Assembly (NCBI RefSeq): GCF_028712425.1
Contig: NZ_JAQTQD010000006.1
Location: forward strand, 62,001-126,000
Direction: 5' to 3'
Length of the DNA: 64,000 nt
Origin: Methanoregula sp.
GTDB lineage: Archaea; Halobacteriota; Methanomicrobia; Methanomicrobiales; Methanospirillaceae
Below are positions 16,660 to 25,637 of this stretch, in pieces; position 1 is the first letter of the stretch, and each line of letters opens with the position of its first letter. The position numbers and the translations under genes are program-made. The notes under the pieces are model-generated. The model searched no databases. It was not told the DNA's origin and worked only from the letters and a program-made list of their open reading frames with translations.

Positions 16660-17913
16660 TTAGTGCCCCTTGTGGGGATTGAACACATTCAGGTAGATCA
16701 TATCACTGCCAGTGTTGTGCAACCGTGAGCGTTCCTCCCTTTCCTCAGCATATGCAAGGATCGGAAGTTCCATGTCCTGTCCGGGGGTGTGGCCGAACAT
16801 CTTCTCAAGCTCGACCTGCTGTGCGTGCATGAAGAGTGCGTTGGGGATCTCCGCAGGGCAGAGTTCCTGGCACTGGCCGCAGTTCACACAGGAGTCCGCG
16901 ATATGGGAGAACCGGATCAGGTGGAACATGAAGTTCGGCGGAAGTTCGCCGGGCTTGACATAGGCCGGGTTCTTGGTCGTGCAGTCCACGCAGTAGCAGA
17001 TGGGGCAGGCCGAGATACAGCTGTAACACTTGATACAGCGGGAGGTCTCCTGCATGATCTTCCTGAGCCGGTCCTTGCCCTCGCCAAGTGCCTCGAAGTC
17101 GTGCTTGCGCCACTTTTCGCCAAGCTTGAGCATTGCGCCCTCGACCTTTCCACGGATCTCGAGGCCCTTGGGATTGGCTGCCTCGGTCGCAAGGATGCCG
17201 TTCTTGACTGCGCCGGAGACGAGGTTTGCACCCTTCTCGGAGCAGACTTCGACAAATGTGGCCTTGCCGGCCTTCTCGCCGATGACTCCCCAGTTCCCGC
17301 AGGCAAGGTCAGCCTGGCGGGGGATCTTCATCTTGCAGCGGCGGCAGTTGCTGCGCCGCCCGTAACCTGCCTCTTCGAGTTCGTCAACAGAGATGCCCTT
17401 GTGGCCACCCTCGTACTCGATGATGAACTGGCCCTTGTCGATCTCTTCCTTGTGGACCTTGTCCGGGTCAACGCCATACTTCTCGGTGATCATCCTGCGG
17501 GCAAGGACCGGGCTGACCGATCCACCGCAGTTGACACCGATCATGACAACGTTGTCGAGGTTGATCTGTTTGCGCTTGGCGAGTTCGTAAAACGCCATCG
17601 CGTCGCAGCCCTTCACGGTGACACCGATCTTCATGTTCTCGGCGCCGTCCATGTACTTCTTGATTAGTTTGGGCAGGAGGAGCGTCCCGCAGTGGAGGGA
17701 CCCGGCAGTCTTTGCGAGTTCTTTCGGATCCGAGATGAGCACCGGCTGGGCGTCGTAGAGGTCGGTCCCCTTGGTGATGACAAGGACAGCGTCAACTGCC
17801 TTGGACTCAAGCGCGAACTTCCAGAGTGCCGTAACAGCACCGCCGAGCTCGGCCTTCTTCTTGATCTCTGCGTCGTTGGTCCATGCGTAGAGCATATCGC
17901 CTTTCTTTGCCAT
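16660..17913 (-). CDS. fdhB: F420-dependent formate dehydrogenase beta subunit (copy 3)
   Basis: A 417-residue FdhB, full length and very close to copy 2. It has NCGGSVSP, GYGRRSNCRRCK, the cluster motif CIKCYSCISACPICYCVDC, then CVNCGQCQELCPAEIP and the tail GQDMELPILAYAEERE. It starts two bases after the fdhA stop with GGAGG just before the ATG. Together with the gene at 17916 it forms a third complete formate dehydrogenase on the opposite strand to copies 1 and 2. Confidence 0.97.
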   Translation of the reverse strand: MAKKGDMLYAWTNDAEIKKKAELGGAVTALWKFALESKAVDAVLVITKGTDLYDAQPVLISDPKELAKTAGSLHCGTLLLPKLIKKYMDGAENMKIGVTVKGCDAMAFYELAKRKQINLDNVVMIGVNCGGSVSPVLARRMITEKYGVDPDKVHKEEIDKGQFIIEYEGGHKGISVDELEEAGYGRRSNCRRCKMKIPRQADLACGNWGVIGEKAGKATFVEVCSEKGANLVSGAVKNGILATEAANPKGLEIRGKVEGAMLKLGEKWRKHDFEALGEGKDRLRKIMQETSRCIKCYSCISACPICYCVDCTTKNPAYVKPGELPPNFMFHLIRFSHIADSCVNCGQCQELCPAEIPNALFMHAQQVELEKMFGHTPGQDMELPILAYAEEREERSRLHNTGSDMIYLNVFNPHKGH

Positions 17914-17915
17914 GA

Positions 17916-19976
17916 TCAGGCCTCCTTGATCTTCTCGATCTTACACGCACATGCCTTGAATTCAGGGATCTTTGCAACCGGGTCAAGTGCATTGATGGTG
18001 AGGATATTTGCTGCACACTCGATGAAGTGGAACGGGATGAAGACAACTCCCTTCTTGATGGTCTTCGTGATACGTGCACCAATCTTGATGTCTCCACGGC
18101 GGGAGGACACCTTGAGCATCTCCTTGTCCTTTATGCCCAGTGCCTTTGCATCTTCAGGATTGATCTCGACCCAGCCGGTCGGCTCCTCGCGCTCCAGGCT
18201 TGGGGAGCGGCGGGTCATGCTGCCGGTATGCCAGTGCCAGATACAGCGGCCTGTGGTGAGGAGGAACGGGTACTCCGCGTCCGGAACTTCAGCCTGCGGT
18301 TTCCACTCGATTGGGGTGAAGATCCCAAGACCGTCCGGGTGGGAGAACTTCTCCTTGTGCAGGATCGGGGTGCCCGGGTGTTCGGCAGTCGGGCAGGGCC
18401 AGTGGAGTGCTTCGGGCTTCTCGAGCCGGGCATAGGTCATTCCACCATAGGAAGGGGTGACCTTGGCGATCTCGTTGAAGATCTCCTCGGCGCTCTTGTA
18501 GGGGAACTGCTTCTCGTATCCCATTGCCGCTCCGAGTTCACAGATGATCTTCCAGTCAGCACGGGCTTCTCCGGGCGGGTCCTGGGCCTTTCTCCACTTC
18601 TGGACACGGCGTTCGGTAGAAGTCTGGGTGCCGTCTTTCTCGGCAAAGCAGGTTGCCGGAAGGACAACGTCGGCGAGCTGGGCGGTCTCGGTCAGGAAGA
18701 TATCCTGCACGACAATGAACTCTGCGTTCTTTAAGCCCTTCTCTACGTGGTGGAGGTCCGGGTCGGAGAGCATCGGGTTCTCACCCATGATATACACGCA
18801 CTTGACCTTCCCGGGCTCGTCAGCGAGAGTGTTGATCAGCGTGGTGACCGTGAGGCCTACTTTGCCCTCGGCAATCTGGCAGCCCCAGGCGTCTTCCATC
18901 TTCTTCTTCATCTCGGGGACGAGGACGGACTGGTAACCGGAGTACACATTTGCAAGGGCTCCCATGTCGCAGGCCCCCTGGACATTGTTCTGGCCACGCA
19001 GTGCGCAGATACCTGTGCCGGGCCTGCCGAGATTGCCGGTCAGCATCTGGAGGTTTGCTACCGACTTGACATTGTCCACACCGGTTGTGTGCTGGGTAAT
19101 ACCCATCGAGTAGAGGACTGCGGACTGGCCGGACTTCCCGAACCATTCAGCCGCCTTGATGATGTCTGCAGCAGGAACGCCCGTGATCTTCGAGACGTTC
19201 TCGGGGCTGTAGGCATCCTTCATCACAACTTCCTTGACCTTCTCAAAGTCCTTGGTGCGGTTCTTGATGAAGTCCTTGTTCTCCCAGCCGTTCTTGAGGA
19301 TCAGCTGCATGAAACAGTTCAGCAGTGCGACATCGGTACCCGAGTAGAACTGCAGATGCAGGTCGGCGATCTTCCCGGTCGGGGTAAGACGGGGGTCGGC
19401 GTAGATGATCTTTGCGCCTTTCATCTTGGCCTGCATGATGCGGCGCCCGATCAGCGGGTGCTGCTCGAAGGTGTTGGTACCGATGACCAGGAGACACTTC
19501 GATTCGGCAATATCCGCAATGGACTGGGTCATTGCACCGGACCCGAATGCGCCGGCAAGACCAACGACCGTGGACGCATGGCAGAGCCGGGCGCAGTGGT
19601 CGATGTTGGGAGTCTTAAGAACAGCACGGGCAAACTTCTGCATCAGGTAGTTCTCTTCATTGGAGACACGGGCGGATGCAAGGCAGGCCATCTCTTCGCC
19701 CTTGTAGGACTTGAACTTCTGGGCGATGAGCTTGTAAGCTTCGTCCCAGCTGGCTTCAACAAATTTGCCATCCTTCTTGATGAGGGGCTTTGTTAACCGG
19801 TCAGGGCTGTTAATGAACTCCCATGCATAGTTGCCCTTGGGGCAGAGCTTGCCTTCGTTGACGGGATTGCGCTGCCATGGCTGGACACCGACAACCTTCT
19901 TGTCCTTGACAACAAGGTTGAATCCGCAACCCGTGCCACAATACGGACACGTTGTTGGAACATACTTGAATTCCAT
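17916..19976 (-). CDS. fdhA: Formate dehydrogenase alpha subunit (copy 3, more divergent)
   Basis: A 686-residue catalytic subunit. The cluster motif is CPYCGTGCG (Cys10, 13, 17) plus Cys45. The active site reads DHCARLCHAST with Cys132 and His133. It also has RGQNNVQGACDMG. It is clearly more divergent than copies 1 and 2 are from each other; its C-terminal motif is TGRCIWHWHTGSMTRRS instead of TGRVIFHYHTRTQTDRS. The ATG at 19976 follows AAGGTGTG, a good ribosome-binding site; an upstream Met would add seven residues that cover this site. It is the first gene of the operon. Confidence 0.96.
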   Translation of the reverse strand: MEFKYVPTTCPYCGTGCGFNLVVKDKKVVGVQPWQRNPVNEGKLCPKGNYAWEFINSPDRLTKPLIKKDGKFVEASWDEAYKLIAQKFKSYKGEEMACLASARVSNEENYLMQKFARAVLKTPNIDHCARLCHASTVVGLAGAFGSGAMTQSIADIAESKCLLVIGTNTFEQHPLIGRRIMQAKMKGAKIIYADPRLTPTGKIADLHLQFYSGTDVALLNCFMQLILKNGWENKDFIKNRTKDFEKVKEVVMKDAYSPENVSKITGVPAADIIKAAEWFGKSGQSAVLYSMGITQHTTGVDNVKSVANLQMLTGNLGRPGTGICALRGQNNVQGACDMGALANVYSGYQSVLVPEMKKKMEDAWGCQIAEGKVGLTVTTLINTLADEPGKVKCVYIMGENPMLSDPDLHHVEKGLKNAEFIVVQDIFLTETAQLADVVLPATCFAEKDGTQTSTERRVQKWRKAQDPPGEARADWKIICELGAAMGYEKQFPYKSAEEIFNEIAKVTPSYGGMTYARLEKPEALHWPCPTAEHPGTPILHKEKFSHPDGLGIFTPIEWKPQAEVPDAEYPFLLTTGRCIWHWHTGSMTRRSPSLEREEPTGWVEINPEDAKALGIKDKEMLKVSSRRGDIKIGARITKTIKKGVVFIPFHFIECAANILTINALDPVAKIPEFKACACKIEKIKEA

Positions 19977-20017
19977 GTATGACACACCTTTTAACAAAAA
20001 AAAGTCGGATGGAAACG

Positions 20018-20029
20018 ATATTTAAGCAT
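20018..20029 (-). promoter_or_regulatory. Putative TATA box of the third fdhAB operon
   Basis: On the minus strand CTTAAATATC lies about 45 bases before the fdhA start. A start of transcription about 25 bases downstream (near 19998) would leave a leader of about 22 bases with the AAGGTGTG ribosome-binding site. Confidence 0.5.
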
Positions 20030-20177
20030 ATTGAAAAAATCACAAAAAATGATTAATAATGGTGGGTCAAAGCGTATTTCAGGATATGCTGGGTAAAATG
20101 CTTGTACCAATTATCGCACAAAATCAATTGACCCCCATTTATCCGATAATTGTTTTATATGAGGGAGCGCGCACGTC

Positions 20178-20804
20178 ATGAAACCACCTAAAATCCTCCC
20201 GATTGTGGCTACTATCGTCCAGAGCGCGATTTCCCTAGTTGATGGTGTTACATTCGACGGACATACCGTATGTCCCGCATGTGGTGGCCCCCTTGCCGGT
20301 TATGATACGAAAAGAAAACAGTACGCACACCTTATGATCGACAATGAACAGAGAACAATGTATGCCTCTGTGAAACGGTTTTCTTGCAAGAGCTGTGGAA
20401 AACTCTGTTATGCCGATGAACCGTTCTATCCCAATACCCGAATGGGTTCCGCTATCGTCGATCTCTGCGTTGCATTCTCAATGACGATGCCGGTCAACCG
20501 GGTTCCGGCATATCTCGCTGCAGTGGGTATTATTGTGGACCGCTCCAGCTGCCGTCTCTATGTACAACATATTTGTAGTTGCCACGTGCGGATCAATTGC
20601 CGCTACCTGGACTTAGACAACAAGTTAGGTATTCACCTGCCCCTCTCCGTTCTCTCACTCTCTGCTCTAGCATACCGTCATGAAATGGGGGAGTACATCG
20701 ATGAATCAAAAGTGCTTGAAGCCTGCAGTTTTCCTTCTGCGCAACGGAAAGCGAGGAATTTTCCATTACCGCAGAAGCGCTGGATAAACCGGGAATTTTA
20801 CTAA
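20178..20804 (+). CDS. Zinc-ribbon/helix-turn-helix protein, possibly transposase-derived (paralogue 2)
   Basis: A 208-residue paralogue of the protein at 1689-2279. Shared landmarks are CPACGGPLAGYDTKRKQYA, a second pair CKSC, DEPFYPNTRMGSAIVDLCVA, MPVNRVPAYL and VDRSSCRLYV. It diverges from fdhA copy 3. A TTTTATAT box at 20153-20160 lies only 18 bases from the ATG, so the mRNA leader may be absent or the start may differ. Its codon use looks more AT-rich than the neighbours', which may mean transfer or relaxed selection. The zinc ribbon is followed by a segment that resembles a transposase DNA-binding domain without a catalytic core. Function is unknown; regulation of the adjacent fdh genes is one possibility. 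Confidence 0.75.
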   Translation: MKPPKILPIVATIVQSAISLVDGVTFDGHTVCPACGGPLAGYDTKRKQYAHLMIDNEQRTMYASVKRFSCKSCGKLCYADEPFYPNTRMGSAIVDLCVAFSMTMPVNRVPAYLAAVGIIVDRSSCRLYVQHICSCHVRINCRYLDLDNKLGIHLPLSVLSLSALAYRHEMGEYIDESKVLEACSFPSAQRKARNFPLPQKRWINREFY

Positions 20805-20877
20805 TAAGACCGGCAAGCTCTTCTTCAACAATTTGTCGGCCTGTCGGAATTTCCGGAAATGTGGTGTGCCAGAATAA

Positions 20878-21981
20878 TTATCCAGCCGCATTTCTATCCC
20901 CGTCTTCCTGCAGGACATGGATCGCAGTTGCCTTGACTCCGGCAATGACCAGGGATCCGGGCGAGAGCCCAAGATCGGTGCACGACCTGCGGGTGATCAG
21001 GGCAATGAGGGGAAATCCGCAGTCCACCGTGACCCGGACAAACGGTCCGGACGGGACGATCTTTTTGATCCGGCCGACAATCCGGTTTCGCATACTGGTC
21101 TTTTCAGAGACCGAGTCAGAAGGGATCAGGGTGACGTCCTCCGGGCGGATGCAGAGCGAGACCCATTTTCCCCCCGGGATATCCGTAAGCGCCTCAAAAC
21201 AGGTCTCCCCGACGCGGATGAGGGCATGTCCCCCGGTGTTCTCGATCACCTGTCCGCCGGTAATGGCATCGATACCGACAAAACGGGCAATCTGCCTGCC
21301 TTTGGGCTGGTATAATATTTCAGAGGAACTTCCGACCTGCGCCAGGAGGCCGTCCATGATCACACCGATACGGTCGGCAAGCCGCTGCCCTTGGAGCATA
21401 TCGTGGGTGGACATAACTATCGTAGTGCCGAAGCGTTTGTTGATCCTGACAATCAGGTCCTCGATCATCTCCGACGAAACCGGATCGAGGTTCGCGGTCG
21501 GTTCGTCAAGGAGGAGGACTTCCGGTTCGGTGACCATGGCGCGGGCAAGGGCAACCCGCTGCATCTCACCCCCGGAAAGGGTGACTGCCTTTCGCCTGTA
21601 CAGGTCGGCAAGGCCGACAAGGTTGAGGGAAAAATTCACCTTCTCCTCCGCTTCTTTTGCAGGTACTCCACGGAATTTCAGGCCGAACGCGACATTCTCA
21701 GCAACTGTGGTATTCAGGACGGCCGGTTTCTGGAAGACCATACTCATCCTCCGCCGGATGGCAAGCCGGTCCTTTTCAGGACCCGCGGTGTCGGCACCAT
21801 CGAAGAATATCTTCCCGGAACTCGGGGAATCAAGGAGATCGATAAGCCGGATAAGGGTGCTCTTGCCACTGCCGCTTGGGCCTATCAGGGTGAAGATCTC
21901 GCCCCTGCGGATCTCGAGAGTCACGTCCCGCAACGCTTCTTTTGCTCCGAACGCCCGGGTGAGCTTTTCAATCCGGATCAT
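20878..21981 (-). CDS. tupC: Tungstate ABC transporter ATP-binding protein
   Basis: A 367-residue ATPase with Walker A GPSGSGKST, signature LSGGEMQRVALARA, Walker B VLLLDEPTANLD and the switch His in MSTHD. After about residue 240 there is an additional C-terminal region with a TOBE-like oxyanion-sensing domain (SLCIRPEDVTLIPS and VTVDCGFPLIALITRR). Its ATG overlaps the permease stop as ATGA. It powers import of tungstate or molybdate by the permease and binding protein upstream; assignment to tungstate comes from the binding protein. Confidence 0.93.
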   Translation of the reverse strand: MIRIEKLTRAFGAKEALRDVTLEIRRGEIFTLIGPSGSGKSTLIRLIDLLDSPSSGKIFFDGADTAGPEKDRLAIRRRMSMVFQKPAVLNTTVAENVAFGLKFRGVPAKEAEEKVNFSLNLVGLADLYRRKAVTLSGGEMQRVALARAMVTEPEVLLLDEPTANLDPVSSEMIEDLIVRINKRFGTTIVMSTHDMLQGQRLADRIGVIMDGLLAQVGSSSEILYQPKGRQIARFVGIDAITGGQVIENTGGHALIRVGETCFEALTDIPGGKWVSLCIRPEDVTLIPSDSVSEKTSMRNRIVGRIKKIVPSGPFVRVTVDCGFPLIALITRRSCTDLGLSPGSLVIAGVKATAIHVLQEDGDRNAAG

Positions 21982-22709
21982 CCGTGCGGACCTCCTCCGG
22001 CAATCTGCTGCATGTCAGACGACAGAGCCGATGTTATCAGGTTCAGGATAACAACCACGATCAGGGCAATCACCAGGAGGATGATCCCAAGGGCGATTGA
22101 AAGGGCGAAGTTTCCCATCCCTGTTTCCAGCGTGATCGCCGTGGTCAGCACCCGCGTATGGTCCCGGATGTTCCCGCCGATCATCATGGCAACCCCGACC
22201 TCAGCGATAGCCCGGCCGAAGCCAAGGACGACTGCGCTCAGGATGGCAAACCGGGCTTCCCTCACAATCTCGATGATCATCTGGAACTGGGTCGCCCCCA
22301 GCGATACGAGCGTGTCGCTGATGCCCCGGTCGATCCCGCGGAGGGCGGAGATAACGAGCCCGATCATGATCGGGATGATGAGGACGGTCTGCCCAAGGAT
22401 CATGCCCTGCGGGGTGAAGAGGAGGCCGATAAATCCCAGCGGGCCGCTCTTCGAGATGAGGAGGTAGAGGACAAGGCCGACAACAACAGTCGGGACGGAA
22501 TAGAGGGTCTGGATGAGGATGATGACCGCACGCTTGCCGGAAAAATCATTGAAGTGGATCAGTGCGCCGGCCGGAATGGCAATAAGGGCGGCAATGATTG
22601 TCGCCGAGAGGGAGATGTACAGGGAGAGGACCGCGATCTGCATGACCTCTGGATCAAGGGTGATGATCAGGTCGATTGCCTGGACAATGCCATTGGTTAT
22701 GTCGCTCAC
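21978..22709 (-). CDS. tupB: Tungstate ABC transporter permease
   Basis: A 243-residue membrane permease with about five to six transmembrane segments and the ABC-coupling EAA-like loop (DTLVSLGATQFQMIIEIVREA, of which GATQFQMI is the core). It starts at a GTG at 22709, with GGAGGAG about 11 bases upstream. It follows the binding protein after a gap of 180 bases and overlaps the ATPase gene. The family is the TupB/WtpB-like permeases. Confidence 0.92.
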   Translation of the reverse strand: MSDITNGIVQAIDLIITLDPEVMQIAVLSLYISLSATIIAALIAIPAGALIHFNDFSGKRAVIILIQTLYSVPTVVVGLVLYLLISKSGPLGFIGLLFTPQGMILGQTVLIIPIMIGLVISALRGIDRGISDTLVSLGATQFQMIIEIVREARFAILSAVVLGFGRAIAEVGVAMMIGGNIRDHTRVLTTAITLETGMGNFALSIALGIILLVIALIVVVILNLITSALSSDMQQIAGGGPHG

Positions 22710-22889
22710 TTCAGTGCACGCTCCTCCTACAGATCATGTCAGTTTTCCCGTGCTGCTAATGTCCTGATAACCGGTATTTACTTCTTATCCCTGTTAAGGA
22801 AATCGCCTGCACCCGTGTCGAACTGGTTTCCGGAATAAAACCTGCGGGCATTCATCGCCAGAGAAACCACAAGGAAAAAAAGGGAGAGA

Positions 22890-23915
22890 TTATGCCGTGG
22901 TGGCAGCAGTTGCCGGGGCGGTTGCCGTTGCGGGGGCCACTGCTGTTGCCGGTGTGCTGTAGTCGCCAACCCAGCCTTCCTTTGCAGTCGGGACCTCGAC
23001 AGTCATCGGGATGAAGAGGGCCTTGCCGTACTTCTCGACACCGAACTTGCCGATCTCTGCCTGTGTGTCTTTCGAGATCAGGAAGTTGATGAAGTTGTTG
23101 GCCATCTGGATCTTTTCAACCGGCTGCTTATCGTTGTACACTGTCATGACGCTGTAGATGTTTAAGAGGCTCGCGCCCTTGCTCACGAGAGGAGTCAGCT
23201 TGAGGTCCTTCTTGTAGGCGAGGTATGTGCCTTCATCGGTCAGGACATAGGCATTCTTCTCGCTTGCCATCTGGAGGGTCTCGCCCATTCCCTTCCCGGC
23301 TTCTACATACCAGACACCGGACTTCTGGACCTGTGCAGTGTAATTGTACCCGGCATTCTTCCAGACCGTCTTCTCTGCAGAATGGGTACCGGAGTTGTCA
23401 CCGCGGGAGATGAAGGCTATGCCTGCTGTCTTGTTGGTTCCCTTGACAAGGAGCGTGGTAACGGCAGCCTCGGGAGTCATGTCCTTGATCCCTGCCGGGT
23501 CCGATTCAGGTCCGACGATCAAAAACGAGTTTGAGGCAAATGAACGCCTGTTCAGGCCATAACCGTCTTTCATGAAGGCCAGTTCCTGGGTCGGCGAGTG
23601 GACGAGCAGCACGTCAGCATCTCCGTTCTTTGCGAGCTCGATGGCCTTGCCGGTGCCCTGCGAGGTGATCTTCAGCTGGACATTGTACTGCTTCTCGAAC
23701 ATCGGCTGGAGGTAATCCAGAAGACCGGTGTCGTAGAGGCTTGTCGTGGTTGCGATGACAAGGGTCGACTGGGCGCTCTCGGTCGCGGCTGCCGGTGCAG
23801 TTGTCGTCACCGCAGCGGGCTTGGAAGGAGTACTGGTACACCCGGCGATGAGGGCGGAAACAAACAGGACTGCAATGAGGGTTGCAGTAATCCCGATATA
23901 CACATTCTTTTTCAT
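22890..23915 (-). CDS. tupA: Tungstate-binding lipoprotein TupA
   Basis: A 341-residue substrate-binding lipoprotein. The signal peptide ends in the lipobox IAGC (Cys26). The TTTS motif followed by LYDTGLLDYL, near residue 56, is the tungstate/molybdate-binding signature of TupA, and GTGKAIELAKNGDADVLLVH is also typical. The last about 20 residues are an Ala/Thr/Pro low-complexity tail that is not part of the binding fold. It is first in the tup operon. It supplies tungstate to the cell for the Fdh and Fwd enzymes encoded around it. Confidence 0.95.
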   Translation of the reverse strand: MKKNVYIGITATLIAVLFVSALIAGCTSTPSKPAAVTTTAPAAATESAQSTLVIATTTSLYDTGLLDYLQPMFEKQYNVQLKITSQGTGKAIELAKNGDADVLLVHSPTQELAFMKDGYGLNRRSFASNSFLIVGPESDPAGIKDMTPEAAVTTLLVKGTNKTAGIAFISRGDNSGTHSAEKTVWKNAGYNYTAQVQKSGVWYVEAGKGMGETLQMASEKNAYVLTDEGTYLAYKKDLKLTPLVSKGASLLNIYSVMTVYNDKQPVEKIQMANNFINFLISKDTQAEIGKFGVEKYGKALFIPMTVEVPTAKEGWVGDYSTPATAVAPATATAPATAATTA

Positions 23916-24067
23916 AGTATGACCGGAATCAATTTTTCAAAGGGTAATAATTGAATGTTTCTTTTCGCATGAAGTAAAATAATCTTTCAATCAGCTGATA
24001 ACCAGATGGTTTGTATCAGATTTCATTGATTTTTTTCAGAGTAAAGTACATTTTAAAAACAGGCGGG

Positions 24068-24400
24068 TCACTTTGCGATCTTGTTAAAAAGGTCCGGGGG
24101 GATGATACGAGAAATATCGGCGGAATATTTCTCCTTCATCAGGTCCAGCATCTTCCTGCTTCCCTTGGCGGTAGTGAGGATGCCAACACGTTCTGCGCGG
24201 GTGATTAGCTCTTCTTCTTCCATCATGGCAAAGTACGGGAGGATATAGTAGTGCGGGACATCCAGAAATTCCGCGAGCCTCCTCGTTGTCGGGAACCGGA
24301 TCCGTAGTGCATCCCCGGTGAAGGTAAGGGAGATCGACTGCTCGATAATCTGGATACGAATGGCAGCATCAAAGAGGATATCGATCGAGAGTGCAGCCAT
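24068..24400 (-). CDS. Small protein of unknown function, possible winged-helix regulator
   Basis: A 110-residue protein with an acidic, helical make-up. FPTTRRLAEFLDVPHYYILPYFAMMEEEELI reads like a helix-turn-helix, and GILTTAKGSRKMLDLM could be the wing. It lies upstream of tupA on the same strand, 152 bases away. I do not recognise a named family. A DNA-binding role is inferred only from the helix pattern. No strong ribosome-binding site precedes the ATG, so it may be translated from a leaderless message. Confidence 0.65.
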   Translation of the reverse strand: MAALSIDILFDAAIRIQIIEQSISLTFTGDALRIRFPTTRRLAEFLDVPHYYILPYFAMMEEEELITRAERVGILTTAKGSRKMLDLMKEKYSADISRIIPPDLFNKIAK

Positions 24401-24915
24401 GAGGAGTTCCTGTACCTTAATTGGGTGCAGCGGACTAAAATAGTATCATTCTTGGATTATGCCAGCCAGACAAGGATATTTTGTTGTGAGGGGTCCCCAC
24501 CCCCCGAAAATCCCGGCCCGGATCCGGCACCAGGGTCCCCCCCTCCCACTCAGGGACCCCTACCCACCCCTCCATTATAGGAGGGGTACCTACCCCTCTC
24601 TTTTTTTGTTCCCGACCGGCCGGGAAAACACGATTCCGTCGGAGAGTTCAGGCGAAAAGCCTTTGCTGCCTGTGCAAAATCGGAGGGGTCCCCATCCCTC
24701 CTGATCAGGGAGGGGGGGTAGGGGTCTTTTACCGCGGGTTTCAAAATGGCGGGGTGGGGGGTGGGTCCTTGCTGGGTAGGGGTGGGTACCCCCCTTCTGA
24801 ACCCATGAACTCTCTTCCCGGCAACGACAAAACCACGTCTGTCCATTAATTTCAATACCCTAATAAGGGGTGAATGATAATAGGATTATGTTACCTATTT
24901 CCAGAGGTTATCACG
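24401..24915. repeat. Noncoding GC-skewed repetitive region with G-quadruplex potential
   Basis: This 515-base gap has no supported gene. The left half is C-rich with repeated CCCCTCC/CCACCCC blocks; the right half is G-rich with matching GGAGGGG, GGGTAGGGG and GGTGGGTACC blocks, so the two halves form an imperfect large inverted repeat. ACCCCTCC at 24566-24573 pairs with GGAGGGGT at 24580-24587 as a hairpin. At 24751-24787 six G-runs of three or more lie within about 37 bases, a strong G-quadruplex candidate. Confidence 0.6.
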
Positions 24916-25182
24916 ATGGACAAGTATGTGTGTATGATGTGCGGTCATATCTATGACCCGGCAGTTGGCGAGACCAAGGCGTTCAACAACACGATCCTGG
25001 TCAACACGGACAGGATGGAACTCTACGAGGGCAAGGTCATGGCAGCAACCCCGATCAAGGCAGGCACTGCCTTTGCAGACCTCCCGGCCGACTGGAAATG
25101 CCCCTCCTGCGGCCACCCGAAGTCCTATTACCGCCGGATGGAGCCCGACACGCTCCGTGCCATGCGGACGATCAGTTACTGA
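24916..25182 (+). CDS. Rubredoxin-like protein with an expanded central loop
   Basis: An 88-residue protein with the rubredoxin iron site: CMMCGHIYDP (Cys6, Cys9) and WKCPSCG (Cys62, Cys65). Classical rubredoxins have 29 residues between the two Cys pairs; here there are 52, so about 23 residues (roughly AFNNTILVNTDRMELYEGKV) are inserted. The tail after the second pair is also long. The ATG at 24916 was chosen because it starts at MDKYVCMMCG, as in rubredoxins. It probably carries electrons, for example to a rubrerythrin or flavodiiron protein. Confidence 0.88.
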   Translation: MDKYVCMMCGHIYDPAVGETKAFNNTILVNTDRMELYEGKVMAATPIKAGTAFADLPADWKCPSCGHPKSYYRRMEPDTLRAMRTISY

Positions 25183-25317
25183 TGTGAACCAGACCGTTCA
25201 CAAACATTTTTTTCCTTGATCCCAGTCCCTGCCAGCTCCCGCTCTGTACCGCAGGGTGATATTACAAAACGGATCCCCAAGTAACAGAGAGCTGCACTGC
25301 CCCTTTTTCTGATCGTA

Positions 25318-25536
25318 TCAGGAGCCGCTCACCGTTGGGATCTGCCCCTCAACGGTCTGTTTGTAGAGCCGCTCGGGGAAGGTGGCGTGAAAGATTGCAG
25401 CGTACATCGGGTAGGGTACCGGCGCATGGAACTTTGTTATCCCGCCGGGAAATACCACGGCCATCGTCTGCGTCTTGACATCGTATCCCAGTTCACGTAT
25501 CCCGTTCGACACGTGCCTGTCCCAGACCATGTTCAT
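25318..25536 (-). CDS. KTSC-domain-like small protein
   Basis: A 72-residue protein. IRELGYDVKTQTMAVVFPGG followed by KFHAPVPYPMYAAIF and a final LYKQTV resembles the KTSC domain, a short domain of unknown function. The start MNMVWDRH at 25536 was preferred because GGGAG lies about seven bases before the ATG. A longer version from 25623 is open, but the added part does not look conserved. It lies downstream of the sulfite-reductase-like gene but convergent with nothing. The role is unknown. Confidence 0.6.
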   Translation of the reverse strand: MNMVWDRHVSNGIRELGYDVKTQTMAVVFPGGITKFHAPVPYPMYAAIFHATFPERLYKQTVEGQIPTVSGS

Positions 25537-25637
25537 GATGTTCTCCCAGGCACACAGGGGTGCCTTACGCGGCAATGGATCGGCCGCAAGGATAAGGATT
25601 GCGGGACGTTTCAGGATATGCAAAAAAGAGCGGGGGA

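Noticed and set aside
16434-16688. An 84-codon frame overlapping the fdhB copy 3 end
   Set aside because: It overlaps the conserved end of fdhB in another frame and lacks a ribosome-binding site; nothing in it looks like a protein family.
2526-20000. Selenocysteine in the FdhA or FwdB active sites
   Set aside because: All complete copies have Cys codons at the active site (Cys141, Cys132 in the FdhA proteins; Cys122 in the FwdB proteins) and no internal TGA, so no selenoprotein is indicated there.
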